Shown one piece after another: positions 1-7,928 of a stretch of 33,464 nucleotides of DNA. Source of the stretch: Pseudonocardiales bacterium (lineage in GTDB: Bacteria; Actinomycetota; Actinomycetes; Mycobacteriales; Pseudonocardiaceae); contig QHBY01000400.1 of assembly GCA_003244245.1 (NCBI GenBank), positions 1 through 33,464 on the forward strand, in the 5' to 3' direction. The position numbers were made by a program, and so were the translations under genes. Numbering within the stretch: the first letter of the stretch is position 1; every line of letters starts with the position of its first letter. The notes beneath the pieces were generated by a model. The model made no database searches. It saw only the letters and a program-made list of their open reading frames with translations, and was not told the DNA's origin.

Positions 1-1
1 A

Positions 2-193
2 CCCACACCGGCTCCGCCATCCCAACCCGGGACGGCGGAGCCGGTGGGTATTCGGGACGTGCCCCAAACCTCGCAAGCCAGCAAGCAACCGGATGATGTC
101 GCTCGCCAGCTCAATGACGCGGCGCACATGTTCACCGATGCCCGCCTGGGTTCCGAGGACCGGGACCGCGACGTCCGGCGCCAACTGGCGTGA
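2..193 (+). CDS. 3' end of an unidentified gene (5' end outside window)
   Basis: An open frame runs from the left edge (first full codon at base 2) to TGA at 191-193 and encodes 63 residues. The start of the stretch is Pro/Ala-rich; the rest is charged and probably helical (DDVARQLNDAAHMFTDARLG), ending RRQLA. Third codon positions are mostly G/C, as in real genes here. An internal GTG at 59 would give a 44-residue protein, but the frame stays open leftwards, so a C-terminal fragment is more likely. In mycobacteria the gene before trxB encodes an anti-sigma factor; I cannot show that this is one. No family is recognised. Confidence 0.45.
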   Translation, partial: PTPAPPSQPGTAEPVGIRDVPQTSQASKQPDDVARQLNDAAHMFTDARLGSEDRDRDVRRQLA

Positions 194-291
194 GCACCCG
201 CGCGGCCCACCGCGAAAGACCCGACGGTTGGTAGCTGTTGGGAGCGCCGACGGCCCGGGTTGGCCGGCCTTGGAGAGCGGCCAACTGGGGC

Positions 292-318
292 GGGAACATC
301 GGCCCGTAGGATCGTGTT
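292..318 (+). promoter_or_regulatory. SigR/SigH-type oxidative-stress promoter of trxB
   Basis: GGGAAC at 292-297 and GTT at 316-318 are separated by exactly 18 bases. This matches the GGAAT-N18-GTT (SigR) / GGAA-N18/19-GTT (SigH) consensus of actinobacterial thiol-stress sigma factors, whose best-known target is the thioredoxin operon. Transcription would begin near 324-326, just before the GTG at 328. A housekeeping-like -10 (TAGGAT, 307-312) overlaps it and would give a leaderless message from the GTG at 319. Confidence 0.6.
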
Positions 319-327
319 GTGGGCAAC

Positions 328-1302
328 GTGAGTGAACAGATCCGTGACGTCATCATCATCGGCTCGGGTCCGGCTGGTTACACCGCCGCGATCTACACCG
401 CGCGGGCCCAGCTGGAGCCGCTGGTCTTCGAGGGAAGCCAGTACGGCGGTGCCTTGATGACCACGACCGACGTGGAGAACTACCCGGGATTCCGCGACGG
501 GATCATGGGTCCGGATCTGATGGAGCAGTTCAAAACCCAAGCCGAGCGCTTCGGGGCCGAGCTGCGACCCAATGACGTCACGTCGGTCGAGCTAGCCGGT
601 GACGTCAAGCGGGTCATGGTGGATGGGACCACCTACCTGACCCGGTCGGTGATACTCGCGATGGGCGCGCAGCCCCGCTACCTCAACGTCCCCGGAGAGC
701 AGGAACTGCTCGGCCGCGGCGTCAGCTCGTGCGCCACCTGCGACGGTTTCTTCTTCCGCGACCAGGACATCGCCGTGATCGGCGGTGGGGACTCCGCGAT
801 GGAGGAAGCCATCTTTCTGACCAAATTCGCGCGATCGGTGACGGTGGTGCATCGACGCGACGAGTTCCGCGCCTCGAAGATCATGCTTGAGCGGGCCCGG
901 AACAACGACAAGATCCGCTGGCGCACCGGGGTGACGATCGACCGGGTAGTCGGCGACGGCGGCGTCAGCGGCCTGGAGCTCTCTGACGGCTCGACGCTAG
1001 AGGTCACCGGGATGTTCGTGGCGGTCGGGCACGACCCGCGCAGTGAGCTGGTCCGCGATCAGGTGGACACCGACGCGGCCGGCTACCTACTGGTGACCGC
1101 ACCGTCCACCGCTACCAGCGTCGACGGCGTGTTCGCGGCGGGTGACCTGGTGGACCACACTTACCGGCAAGCTGTCACCGCCGCGGGCACTGGCTGCGCG
1201 GCCGCGATCGACGTCGAACGCTGGCTCGCTGAGCACGCCGCGGATCCGCGCGCGCAGGTGGCCACCGAGTTCGTCGGTGGCGGCTACGGTTCCAAGTCCT
1301 GA
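328..1302 (+). CDS. trxB: Thioredoxin-disulfide reductase
   Basis: FAD/NADPH enzyme of the cytoplasm that reduces thioredoxin. From the GTG at 328 it has 324 residues, the usual size for low-molecular-weight TrxB. The FAD-binding GSGPAG lies at about residues 13-17, the redox-active CATC at 135-138, the NADPH-binding [10 protein letters not shown] about 20 residues further on, and the C-terminal FAD motif VFAAGD near 270. A GTG at 319 gives three more residues; I prefer 328 because homologues begin a few residues before the VIIIG strand and because the SigR-type promoter would start transcription after 319. trxA follows 74 bp downstream, so the pair probably forms a thiol-stress operon. All catalytic motifs are intact. 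Confidence 0.96.
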   Translation: MSEQIRDVIIIGSGPAGYTAAIYTARAQLEPLVFEGSQYGGALMTTTDVENYPGFRDGIMGPDLMEQFKTQAERFGAELRPNDVTSVELAGDVKRVMVDGTTYLTRSVILAMGAQPRYLNVPGEQELLGRGVSSCATCDGFFFRDQDIAVIGGGDSAMEEAIFLTKFARSVTVVHRRDEFRASKIMLERARNNDKIRWRTGVTIDRVVGDGGVSGLELSDGSTLEVTGMFVAVGHDPRSELVRDQVDTDAAGYLLVTAPSTATSVDGVFAAGDLVDHTYRQAVTAAGTGCAAAIDVERWLAEHAADPRAQVATEFVGGGYGSKS

Positions 1303-1315
1303 TCACCTATTCCAT

Positions 1316-1361
1316 CCCGCACGCGGGGCACCCGCACGCAGGACTTCCGTACGCGGGACTA
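1316..1361 (+). repeat. Three degenerate 15-16 bp direct repeats between trxB and trxA
   Basis: The trxB-trxA gap contains three consecutive copies of a unit like CCCGCACGCGGGGCA (1316-1330, 1331-1346, 1347-1361; later copies drift to GCAGGACTT and GCGGGACTA). The copies end just before the trxA ribosome-binding site. No function is assigned. Confidence 0.6.
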
Positions 1362-1376
1362 CACACAGGAGATGAG

Positions 1377-1709
1377 ATGGCAGACAAGTCGACCGTGACC
1401 GTGACCGATGATTCGTTCGCCGACGACGTGCTCGGCAGCGACAAGCCGGTGCTGGTGGACTTCTGGGCGAGCTGGTGCGGTCCGTGCAAGCAGGTGGCGC
1501 CGGTACTCGAGGAGATCGCCTCGGAGAACGGCGACAAGCTCACCATCGCGAAGATGGACATCGACGCCAACCCCAGCACCCCACGGGACTACCAGATCAT
1601 GTCGATCCCGACCATGATCCTGTTCTCGGGTGGCAAGCCGGTGAAGCAGATCGTCGGCGCCAAACCCAAGGCCGCGCTGCTCGAAGATCTGGCCGACTAC
1701 CTGGGCTGA
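1377..1709 (+). CDS. trxA: Thioredoxin
   Basis: Small cytoplasmic dithiol oxidoreductase, substrate of the TrxB encoded upstream. It has 110 residues, as expected for the family. The active site WCGPC is at residues 33-37 after the strand VLVDFWAS, the buried Asp is D28, and the cis-proline loop MSIPTM is present. Start: ATG at 1377 with AGGAG at 1367-1371, five bases away. A stem-loop follows the stop codon and cwlM lies further on, as in mycobacteria (Rv3913-Rv3914-Rv3915 order). A complete, ordinary thioredoxin. Confidence 0.96.
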   Translation: MADKSTVTVTDDSFADDVLGSDKPVLVDFWASWCGPCKQVAPVLEEIASENGDKLTIAKMDIDANPSTPRDYQIMSIPTMILFSGGKPVKQIVGAKPKAALLEDLADYLG

Positions 1710-1716
1710 TCCGCAT

Positions 1717-1756
1717 CTGCCGCGATGAGCAGTCGCCAGACTCATCGTCGCGGCAG
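1717..1756 (+). terminator. Stem-loop after trxA, possible terminator
   Basis: CTGCCGCGATGAG (1717-1729) pairs with CTCATCGTCGCGGCAG (1741-1756), leaving a three-base bulge and an 11-base loop. It begins 8 bases after the trxA stop. There is no U-tract, which is common for actinobacterial hairpin terminators. Confidence 0.5.
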
Positions 1757-1851
1757 GCAACCGATTACCCTGGCACGCGTCCTGTCCGTCGGGGCGAGCA
1801 TTGGTGACAAGCCCGCCGCACGAGTTCCGCACCGATCTGAAGTGAGGTTGA

Positions 1852-3015
1852 ATGCAGCTGCTCCGCCGCGGCGACACTGGGCAGACGGTGGCGCAGCTCA
1901 GGGCGTTGCTGGCCTCGCAGGGACTGCTACCACCGTCGTCGAGATCGAGCGCCGGGACAGCCGCGGACCCCGACATCTTCGATATCACGGTGGAACACGC
2001 GGTCCGTACCTTCCAGCAGCGCCGCGGTTTGATCAGCGACGGCCTCGTCGGGCGGGCCACCTACCAGGCTTTGTGCGACGCGCGTCTGGGATTCGGGTGC
2101 CGGCTGCTCAGCTATCTCATCGCCTGCCCGATGCGCGGCGACGACGTGTGCACGCTGCAGGAACGGTTGCTCGAGCTGGGCTATGACGCCGACCGGGCGG
2201 ACGGGATCTTCGGCTCGCAGACCGAGACCGCACTACGCAGCTTCCAGCGTGACTATGGCCTGCTGGTCGACGGGGTTTGCGGGCCTGCCACCTTGCGGGC
2301 GCTGCGCCAGCTGCAGCCCAAGGTCCGCGGTGGCAGGCCGGTGTTGCTCCGCGAGCAGGAACGTGCCCGCCGGGCGGGTCCGGCTCTACGCGGCAAGCGG
2401 ATCATCATCGATCCGTGCCACGGCGGCACCGAAGCAGGCATCGTGGTCGACGGAGCCACCGAGGCAGATCTGATGTGGGACCTGGCTCAGCGGCTGGCAG
2501 GTCGGATGGCTTCTACCGGGATGCAGACGCTGCTTTCCCACAGTCGGGACACCAGCCCCACCGAAGCCGAACGAGCCGCCTTCGCCAACACCGCGGGTGG
2601 CGACCTGGTGCTGTCCCTGCACACCGACGGCCACCCCACGGCGCTGGCACACGGCCTGGCGACGTTTCATTTCGGCACCAGCAACGGGACCAGCTCCACG
2701 CTGGGTGAGGCGCTGGCCGAGTTCATTCAGCGCGAGCTGACCGCCCGTACCGGGATGCTCGACTGCGGAAGCCATCCCAAGACCTGGGAACTGCTGCGGA
2801 TGACGCGGATGCCCGCGGTCCGGGTTGAACTGGGTTACCTGACCAACCCCGAGGACCGCCGCAAACTCCTGGACCCGGCCTTCCGCGACGTGGTCGCCGA
2901 AGGGGCGGTGGTCGCCGTCAAGCGGCTCTACCTGCTGGGCGAGAACGATCAGCCCACCGGCACGTTCACTTTCGCCGACCTGCTGCGCGGGGAGTTGAAC
3001 GGCTGCGCCTCGTGA
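1852..3015 (+). CDS. cwlM: CwlM-type peptidoglycan-binding / N-acetylmuramoyl-L-alanine amidase protein
   Basis: 387 residues: two PG_binding_1 domains (about 1-70 and 80-150, each with an AVRTFQQRRGL- or ALRSFQRDYGL-like core), then an Amidase_3 domain (about 180-370). The Amidase_3 zinc and catalytic residues are present: H190 (DPCHGG), E204, H257 (SLHTDGH) and E326 (VELGYLTN). No signal peptide is visible, so a cytoplasmic location is likely. In Mycobacterium the orthologue Rv3915 is phosphorylated by PknB and stimulates MurA, the first peptidoglycan precursor enzyme; the same position after trxB-trxA supports orthology. Start: ATG with GTGAGG at 1842-1847. It converges with the hipA-like gene only 8 bp away. 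Whether it cleaves peptidoglycan cannot be told from sequence. Confidence 0.9.
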   Translation: MQLLRRGDTGQTVAQLRALLASQGLLPPSSRSSAGTAADPDIFDITVEHAVRTFQQRRGLISDGLVGRATYQALCDARLGFGCRLLSYLIACPMRGDDVCTLQERLLELGYDADRADGIFGSQTETALRSFQRDYGLLVDGVCGPATLRALRQLQPKVRGGRPVLLREQERARRAGPALRGKRIIIDPCHGGTEAGIVVDGATEADLMWDLAQRLAGRMASTGMQTLLSHSRDTSPTEAERAAFANTAGGDLVLSLHTDGHPTALAHGLATFHFGTSNGTSSTLGEALAEFIQRELTARTGMLDCGSHPKTWELLRMTRMPAVRVELGYLTNPEDRRKLLDPAFRDVVAEGAVVAVKRLYLLGENDQPTGTFTFADLLRGELNGCAS

Positions 3016-3023
3016 GGCGGCCT

Positions 3024-4268
3024 TCACAAGTCCTCCACTTGACGCAGCAGGGAACGGCTGCCAGAGGCGATGTGGGATTCGATGCTCGCGACCAGCCGGG
3101 GATTGACGGCGAGTTGATCGCGCCGTTCGGGCCAGTGCAGGCTCACTTGATTGACTAACTCCGCGACGCACGCCGCTAGCTCTGCCCGCGGAGCGCGCAG
3201 ACGCCGTTGCAGGCGTTCGAAGGTGGTCACGTCGACTTTGTCAAGGCGCCGCGTTCCACCAAACTTCAGGCCGAGTGTCTCCCGCTCACCCATGTAGTAC
3301 GCGGTAGAGACCATGTCGTACGCCGGTGCGAGACCGGGTACCCGCGGATCAGTATAGATCAACGACCAGTTCTTCAGGTGCGCGTCCCCGTTGGCGATGA
3401 GGACAGTGAATGCCAGCCGGCGGGCGAACTCGCGAAGCCCGTCCAGATCGTGACCCCGATAAGCGAGCGCGGCCACAGTCTCGTAGTTGCCGAGATATTT
3501 CTCCTCTGGGTAGACGCCGCGAACTTGGGCCAGGTCTTCGATGTGCACCAAGTCGCGGTTTGCGTCCCGGTCGAATCGTCGGATGGCGTACGCCCACTCT
3601 TCCCGACTCGTCCAGACATCTGGCGGTAATCCGTCCAGCTCGTCGCGGTGCACGAGCCGAACTGGCGGAACCGCTATGCCGACGGACGCCGCCAGGGACA
3701 TCATGGTGAACTCGTTGCGCGGCACGTCTGGATATGCCTGGTCCGGCAGCTTGACGATCCAGTCGCCGCCCACCCCGAATGCGGGCAGGGTAAGCCGATC
3801 ACCCTTCGCGAGCATGGAGAACTTGAGTGCGACTCCAGCCAGTGAGAAGCGCCAGGTATCTTTATTTCGTGCGTCTTGTGCCGCTGACGCCGGAGGAGGT
3901 GCCGGCAACCACTCCGTCTCGTCGCTTTCACCATCGGGCGTAGGAAGCACTCGTACGGCTCCCGGGAGGTCCTGGCCAACCTGGGCCAGTAGCTCCATCT
4001 CGCGATGCGGAGACACCTTCCTATCAGCCGCGATCCATTCTCGTAGCCGGCCTTCAGGGAGCAGGTTTGAGAACCAATACGGCAGACGGAGCGCGGCTGC
4101 ATGCCTAGCGGAAAGATTCTGCTCGAAGAGCAACCCGAGAACTGGCCGGTCAGGGTCGTTGAGATACCCGTCGGAGAACACAAAGCGGGTGTAGTCGCCC
4201 CGCTGGAACAGCGTGCCTACCCGCGCGCTGCGCACCCACACCGAGTGCCGGATCTCACGCAGCGTCAT
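3024..4268 (-). CDS. HipA-like serine/threonine kinase (type II toxin family)
   Basis: 414 residues. The N-terminal part (about 1-110) resembles the HipA N1 domain (PVLGLLFEQN, LPEGRLREWIA). A glycine-rich RFSLAGVALKFSM segment (about 140-152) corresponds to the HipA ATP loop and WIVKLP (170-175) to the lysine strand. The catalytic loop is NGDAHLKN (293-300) and the metal-binding motif is PAYDMVST (315-322, D318). HipA kinases phosphorylate targets such as GltX and cause growth arrest. All kinase motifs look intact. No HipB-type HTH antitoxin lies beside it; the upstream partner is the DUF262 gene, overlapped by 14 bp. I chose the ATG at 4268 because GAGGGGG lies three bases before it; an ATG at 4283 is possible but has no ribosome-binding site. 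The substrate is unknown. Confidence 0.85.
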   Translation of the reverse strand: MTLREIRHSVWVRSARVGTLFQRGDYTRFVFSDGYLNDPDRPVLGLLFEQNLSARHAAALRLPYWFSNLLPEGRLREWIAADRKVSPHREMELLAQVGQDLPGAVRVLPTPDGESDETEWLPAPPPASAAQDARNKDTWRFSLAGVALKFSMLAKGDRLTLPAFGVGGDWIVKLPDQAYPDVPRNEFTMMSLAASVGIAVPPVRLVHRDELDGLPPDVWTSREEWAYAIRRFDRDANRDLVHIEDLAQVRGVYPEEKYLGNYETVAALAYRGHDLDGLREFARRLAFTVLIANGDAHLKNWSLIYTDPRVPGLAPAYDMVSTAYYMGERETLGLKFGGTRRLDKVDVTTFERLQRRLRAPRAELAACVAELVNQVSLHWPERRDQLAVNPRLVASIESHIASGSRSLLRQVEDL

Positions 4269-5961
4269 CGTCCCCCTCGCCATCGAGGTCTTCTATGAGC
4301 AGCTCGTGCAGCGGTGGCGTGTTCTCGAAACCCCACTCGCACTTGCGCCGCAGGAAGGATTCGAGCACTTGCTGCAGGTCCACCTGGCGGGACTGCAGGA
4401 AGGCCACGGTGTCGCCATCGACCAAATGGCGACCGCTCTCAGCGCTGATCGAGTGCGAGCTAAGCACCTGCTGCCAGGTGTCCTCGGGTATGTCGAACAG
4501 GCACTGGGTGAAGGCCCCAGCTACCTCAGTCGCGGGCTCGGCGAGCACCGGAACCAACGCGCGATTCGCAGCCCAGAGCCGGTATGGCTCAGGGACGAAT
4601 CTCCGAGCGATGAAGACGACCACCGCGTCCGCCGCAGTCGCACGGTCGATCAACGCCTCGGCGAGCTGCGATTGGTCGAACCGATCGCCGGTGTCCAAGC
4701 TGCGGGGGCCACGTTCCCACCAGGAGCACAGAGTGATTTTTGCAGTGGCCTCGTTGGTCCGGAATCTGCGCAGGTCGGGAAGCGCCACCTCGTGGTCATT
4801 GTCGAGCACGCTGAGTAGGTCCCTTACCGACCCGCTGAGGTCGCCGGGTCTGACCCTCGTGCACAGGATTCGCATGGCACCGGTGGTGCTGCCTTTGAAG
4901 ATCCCCGGACCGAGCACGGCCGCGCGCCAGTACCAGCGACCCAGCAGCCTGAGATTCGTAGGATCAGGCTCGGGGTAGTGTGCGAAGATCCTTGTCAGGA
5001 CGACGAGGAGGTAGCGGTAGGCGAGCAGTGCGACGTGAGGAACGCCGATCGACTGCAGAAAACGCACGGCCTGGAAGAGCGCCTCTTCTCCCGCTGCGAA
5101 CGCGGTGTCGCGATCCTCGTTGCGGAATTCGAGGTCACCACGCCGGTTGTTGTCGTCGAACTCAAGCCGGATCTCCCGTTGCACATCCGGTCCACGGCGG
5201 GCGAGGACGGCCCGGAGCACTGTGTCCGCATCGACCCGGCCGAAGCCGAGCTGGTCGTCCACGTGATCAGCGATCTGGGCGATGGTCAAGGTGTATTCGG
5301 CGTCGGACTCGCCGCCGGCGTTGAGCGCGGAAAAGATCTCCGCCCGGCTCAGCCGCTTGCCGTAGTTGTTCATCCGGTCGAAAATGTCACGCAGCACAAG
5401 CGTGTCGTCCTGCACCACCTGGTAGGCGGGAATCGAGAACTGGCGCAAGTGCTTGGTGAGTTCGAACGCCCTGTTCCGATAATCGTTGACCTCGGGATGA
5501 TTGGCGAACCAGTCCAAGACCTTGGTGAGGTCGAAGACGATCGGTAGCGGGATCACGTACGGGTCGTCGGTGCCTGCACGATTGACGATGCGGTCGTCCC
5601 GGACGTCATAACCGAGGTTGAACCGAGGGTCCTGCCCCCCGTCCGGATGCAGAGCGTTGGCGAGGCTCACGACGCGTTGCTGGCCATCGACCACCCATAA
5701 GGCCTGATCGACCGGCGGTGCGTCGATTTGAAGTGCGCCGAGTATGAGCCGCTGCGCAGGTGCCGGCCGCCGCCAGAGCAGCAGACTGCCGACCGGGTAT
5801 CGCTTGACGATGCTATCGAAGAGTCGGATGACGTCTTGGCGCGTCCATCGAAAGTCTCGCTGGAAGTGCGGGACTCGGATCTGACCGCCCCAAGCCAGCT
5901 CCACCAGGTCGTCAAGATCGAGTGTGGTGGCGCCCGGCCGCGTCTCAAGTCCGCTGCTCAT
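4255..5961 (-). CDS. DUF262 (GmrSD-type, ParB/Srx-fold) protein
   Basis: 568 residues from the ATG at 5961, chosen because GGGAGGC at complement 5965-5971 precedes it; an ATG at 5988 adds nine residues. The N-terminal half is a clear DUF262 domain: IRVPHFQRDFRWTRQDVIRLF (about 28-48, split here as IRVPHFQRDFRW then TRQDVIRLF) and the nucleotide-binding VDGQQRVVSL (91-100). The C-terminal third (WAANRALVPV, then a helical tail) aligns in shape with the DUF1524 half of such proteins, but I see no canonical HxxP nuclease motif. Family members occur in phage restriction (GmrSD, type IV restriction of modified DNA) and in other defence systems. It overlaps the HipA-like gene by 14 bp, so the two are probably co-translated. 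The biochemical role is unproven. Confidence 0.82.
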   Translation of the reverse strand: MSSGLETRPGATTLDLDDLVELAWGGQIRVPHFQRDFRWTRQDVIRLFDSIVKRYPVGSLLLWRRPAPAQRLILGALQIDAPPVDQALWVVDGQQRVVSLANALHPDGGQDPRFNLGYDVRDDRIVNRAGTDDPYVIPLPIVFDLTKVLDWFANHPEVNDYRNRAFELTKHLRQFSIPAYQVVQDDTLVLRDIFDRMNNYGKRLSRAEIFSALNAGGESDAEYTLTIAQIADHVDDQLGFGRVDADTVLRAVLARRGPDVQREIRLEFDDNNRRGDLEFRNEDRDTAFAAGEEALFQAVRFLQSIGVPHVALLAYRYLLVVLTRIFAHYPEPDPTNLRLLGRWYWRAAVLGPGIFKGSTTGAMRILCTRVRPGDLSGSVRDLLSVLDNDHEVALPDLRRFRTNEATAKITLCSWWERGPRSLDTGDRFDQSQLAEALIDRATAADAVVVFIARRFVPEPYRLWAANRALVPVLAEPATEVAGAFTQCLFDIPEDTWQQVLSSHSISAESGRHLVDGDTVAFLQSRQVDLQQVLESFLRRKCEWGFENTPPLHELLIEDLDGEGDDDAA

Positions 5962-5997
5962 CTTGCCTCCCGTATCGGCATCGCTCATGGTGCCCTA

Positions 5998-6362
5998 TCA
6001 CACCGACAGGCACTGATGGCACCAAGCGACCCACCGGAATCCAGGATCTACGGGATGGGTGTGTAGCACAGCGCGGCGAGGATCTGGTGCCGCACGATGC
6101 AGGGGAAGCGACGGCGGCGTCATCTCCAGCGTCGGCAGGCGCGGCATCGACCCGCTGGAGTGGCTGCATGCCGACCCGTCCAGCTCAGCCAGCGCCACCG
6201 CATCGCTGCCGCACAACATGACGAGCGCGTCGGCCACGTAGCCTGGTATCTGACGTCCGTGATCGAACCAGTGATCCCCATCCTGGCTATGCCGCCGGCA
6301 CCGACGCGTCGCAGCGCCATCCAGTCGTACAGGTCGGCTCCGGTCAGCGGGGGCCGGTTCAT
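5998..6362 (-). pseudogene. Possible small hypothetical gene with a frameshift
   Basis: On the minus strand an ATG at 6362 opens a coherent stretch (MNRPPLTGADLYDWMALRR, then GIARMG). Near 6275 the protein-like signal jumps to the next frame (DHWFDHGRQIPGYVADALVM) and runs to TGA at 5998-6000, ending FRWVAWCHQCLSV. The joined product would be about 120 residues, small and soluble. It lies 36 bp upstream of the DUF262 gene on the same strand and may have headed that operon. No family is recognised. The frameshift could be decay or a sequencing error; the claim rests on composition and continuity only. Confidence 0.35.
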
Positions 6363-6614
6363 GGCAGGACGGGCAGCGTCGGCGCTGACGGGCGACCGCC
6401 CTCGCCGGGGTGTTCTCGATAGTCTGTCCGGGAAGGCGACGGCCCCCGCCCGGGGGCGGGGGGAAGCGGACGGGGGTGTCGCCGCTGGTGGACGCCGTGG
6501 TGAACCCGGCGGTATTGGGTCCATCCAGCGTGACCGGTTCCGGATCTCCGTGGCGCGATCGAGGTCCCGGCTGCGCTGTGCCCATCGCGGTCCCCCTCTC
6601 ACTCGCCGTGGAAT

Positions 6615-6657
6615 GGCCGGACCGGCGACTCTGCGTCGGGGCGTCGCCGGTCCGGCC
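6615..6657. repeat. Perfect 15-bp inverted repeat with 13-base loop
   Basis: GGCCGGACCGGCGAC at 6615-6629 is exactly repeated in reverse complement at 6643-6657. It ends 8 bases before the first recognisable codon of the broken DUF5753 regulator. It may mark the deletion or insertion edge that removed the regulator's N-terminus, or act as a terminator; no U-tract follows. Confidence 0.7.
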
Positions 6658-6665
6658 ACGACCCT

Positions 6666-7103
6666 TCGCAGAACGGGCAGACCTCCCTGCGCAGCCTCGA
6701 CGTGGAGGCGATGTGCAAGGTCTACGGCGCGCCGCAGGACATGACCGAGGCGCTGATGGGTCTGGCCAAGGAGACCAAGGCGCGCGGCTGGTGGCACTCC
6801 TACGGCGACGCCATCCCGGAAGGCTTCGACGTCTACATCGGATTGGAGGAAGCGGCGTCGCACTTCAGCTGGTAGGAGTCCGACTGGTGCCCGGCCTGTT
6901 CCAGACCGAGGACTACGCTCGCGCGGTGATCCGGGCGGACAACCCGGGCGTGGAAGACGCCGAGATCGAACGACGCGTGCACGTCCGCATCGCGCGCCAA
7001 GCGCTCCTGACCAGGATCACCGACTCCCCGGCATTCGACGTCGTCCTCAACGAGGCCATCCTGCATCGCCTTCACCGCCGCCCTGCGCGCTGGCGAGTTA
7101 TGA
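6666..7103 (+). pseudogene. Remnant of XRE/DUF5753 regulator, fused to a DUF397-like tail
   Basis: Translating from 6666 gives NGQTSLRSLDVEAMCKVYG and then LAKETKARGWWHSYGDAIP, the linker and DUF5753 domain typical of actinobacterial XRE regulators. The HTH-coding N-terminus is missing. At about 6873 TAC has become TAG (after HFSW), and about ten bases later one base is missing, after which the next frame continues LVPGLFQTEDYARAVIRAD. The domain stops at about 7063. A third frame then reads AFTAALRAGEL and stops, resembling the C-terminus of DUF397, the usual neighbour of such regulators. This suggests an internal deletion between adjacent regulator and DUF397 genes. Not functional as it stands. 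DUF5753 identity is fairly sure; DUF397 is tentative. Confidence 0.75.
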
Positions 7104-7146
7104 CGTGACCCACACACCGGTGGGTTTCCCGACGCCGACAATCGCG

Positions 7147-7776
7147 TCAGGCCGGCCGTAGGCTCGGCTCGACGTTGTGGATCGTCACCGACGTCAGCAA
7201 CCTCTCCAAGGCAGCCTCGACGTCTTCCTTCCAGGTCAGCGCAGTACGCAGCTCCAGGCGTAGCCGGGGCCAGTGCGCGTGCGCGTGCACCGTCTTGAAG
7301 CCGACTTGCTGCAGGAACTCGGCGGGGACCACGCAGCTGGACTCCAGGTTGGGCCGGGCGTCGCCGAAGGCCTCAATGGCCTTCACGCCGCGCCGGGTCA
7401 GATCCTTGGCGACCGCCTGCACCAGTATCCGGCCCAAGCCGCCCCCACTGAACTCCGGCAGCACCTTCAGCGCGGTAAGCAACACGGCATCGGCGCTGAC
7501 CGGCGAGGTGGGAAACGCCGAGGCCCGGGGCACCGCGCCGGGGGGCGCGTAGAGCACGTAGCCAGCAGGCACGTCGCCGGACATCACGATCCGCCCGCAG
7601 GAACCCCACTCCAACAGCACGCTGGAGACCCAGGATTCCTTTTCCAGTTCAGTCTGGCCGAAGTCCTCCGCTTGCTCCCGGATATGCGGGGCAAGCTCCC
7701 AGAACACACAGCGCCGGCACTGTTTCGGGAGCAGCTTGAGATTGTCCAGGGTGACGCCGACCACTCGACGTGACAC
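7147..7776 (-). CDS. GNAT-type acetyltransferase (Rv3916c position)
   Basis: 209 residues from a GTG at 7776 that has AGGGAGG four bases upstream; longer frames in the same reading phase lack such a site. The middle of the protein carries a GNAT core: strand TALKVLPEF followed by the acetyl-CoA loop GGGLGRILVQAVAKDL (about 110-130), then PAEFLQQVGFKTV typical of the GNAT C-terminal fold. The N-terminus contains KQCRRCVFWEL, a paired-cysteine motif seen in this actinobacterial subfamily. A homologue of unknown substrate lies between cwlM and parB in mycobacteria (Rv3916c), so this is core DNA resuming after the accessory block. Divergent from the aminotransferase gene. Substrate unknown. Confidence 0.8.
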   Translation of the reverse strand: MSRRVVGVTLDNLKLLPKQCRRCVFWELAPHIREQAEDFGQTELEKESWVSSVLLEWGSCGRIVMSGDVPAGYVLYAPPGAVPRASAFPTSPVSADAVLLTALKVLPEFSGGGLGRILVQAVAKDLTRRGVKAIEAFGDARPNLESSCVVPAEFLQQVGFKTVHAHAHWPRLRLELRTALTWKEDVEAALERLLTSVTIHNVEPSLRPA

Positions 7777-7928
7777 CGGGCCTCCCTGAACTCCACGAGC
7801 GCGCGCCAGCGGTGGGCACAGCGCCTGGCGCAGCATATGCCGCTGGCCGCCTGGAGTGAAGACGGCGGGCACCCTGGGGTTGACCTCTACACTGCCAGGG
7901 GACCCGCAACCGCAGCGAAGGCGCCTAC

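Noticed and set aside
1-49. Strong stem-loop (ACCCAC/GTGGGT outer pairs) that looks like a terminator before trxB
   Set aside because: A protein-like frame runs through it from base 2 to 193, so it is probably inside coding sequence.
6442-6463. C-run/G-run near-palindrome, possible hairpin
   Set aside because: Low-complexity G/C runs; pairing register is ambiguous and no gene end is near.
7108-7125. ACCCAC/GTGGGT hairpin followed by TTT
   Set aside because: Only six base pairs; too weak to call, though it could end the broken regulator or the GNAT gene.
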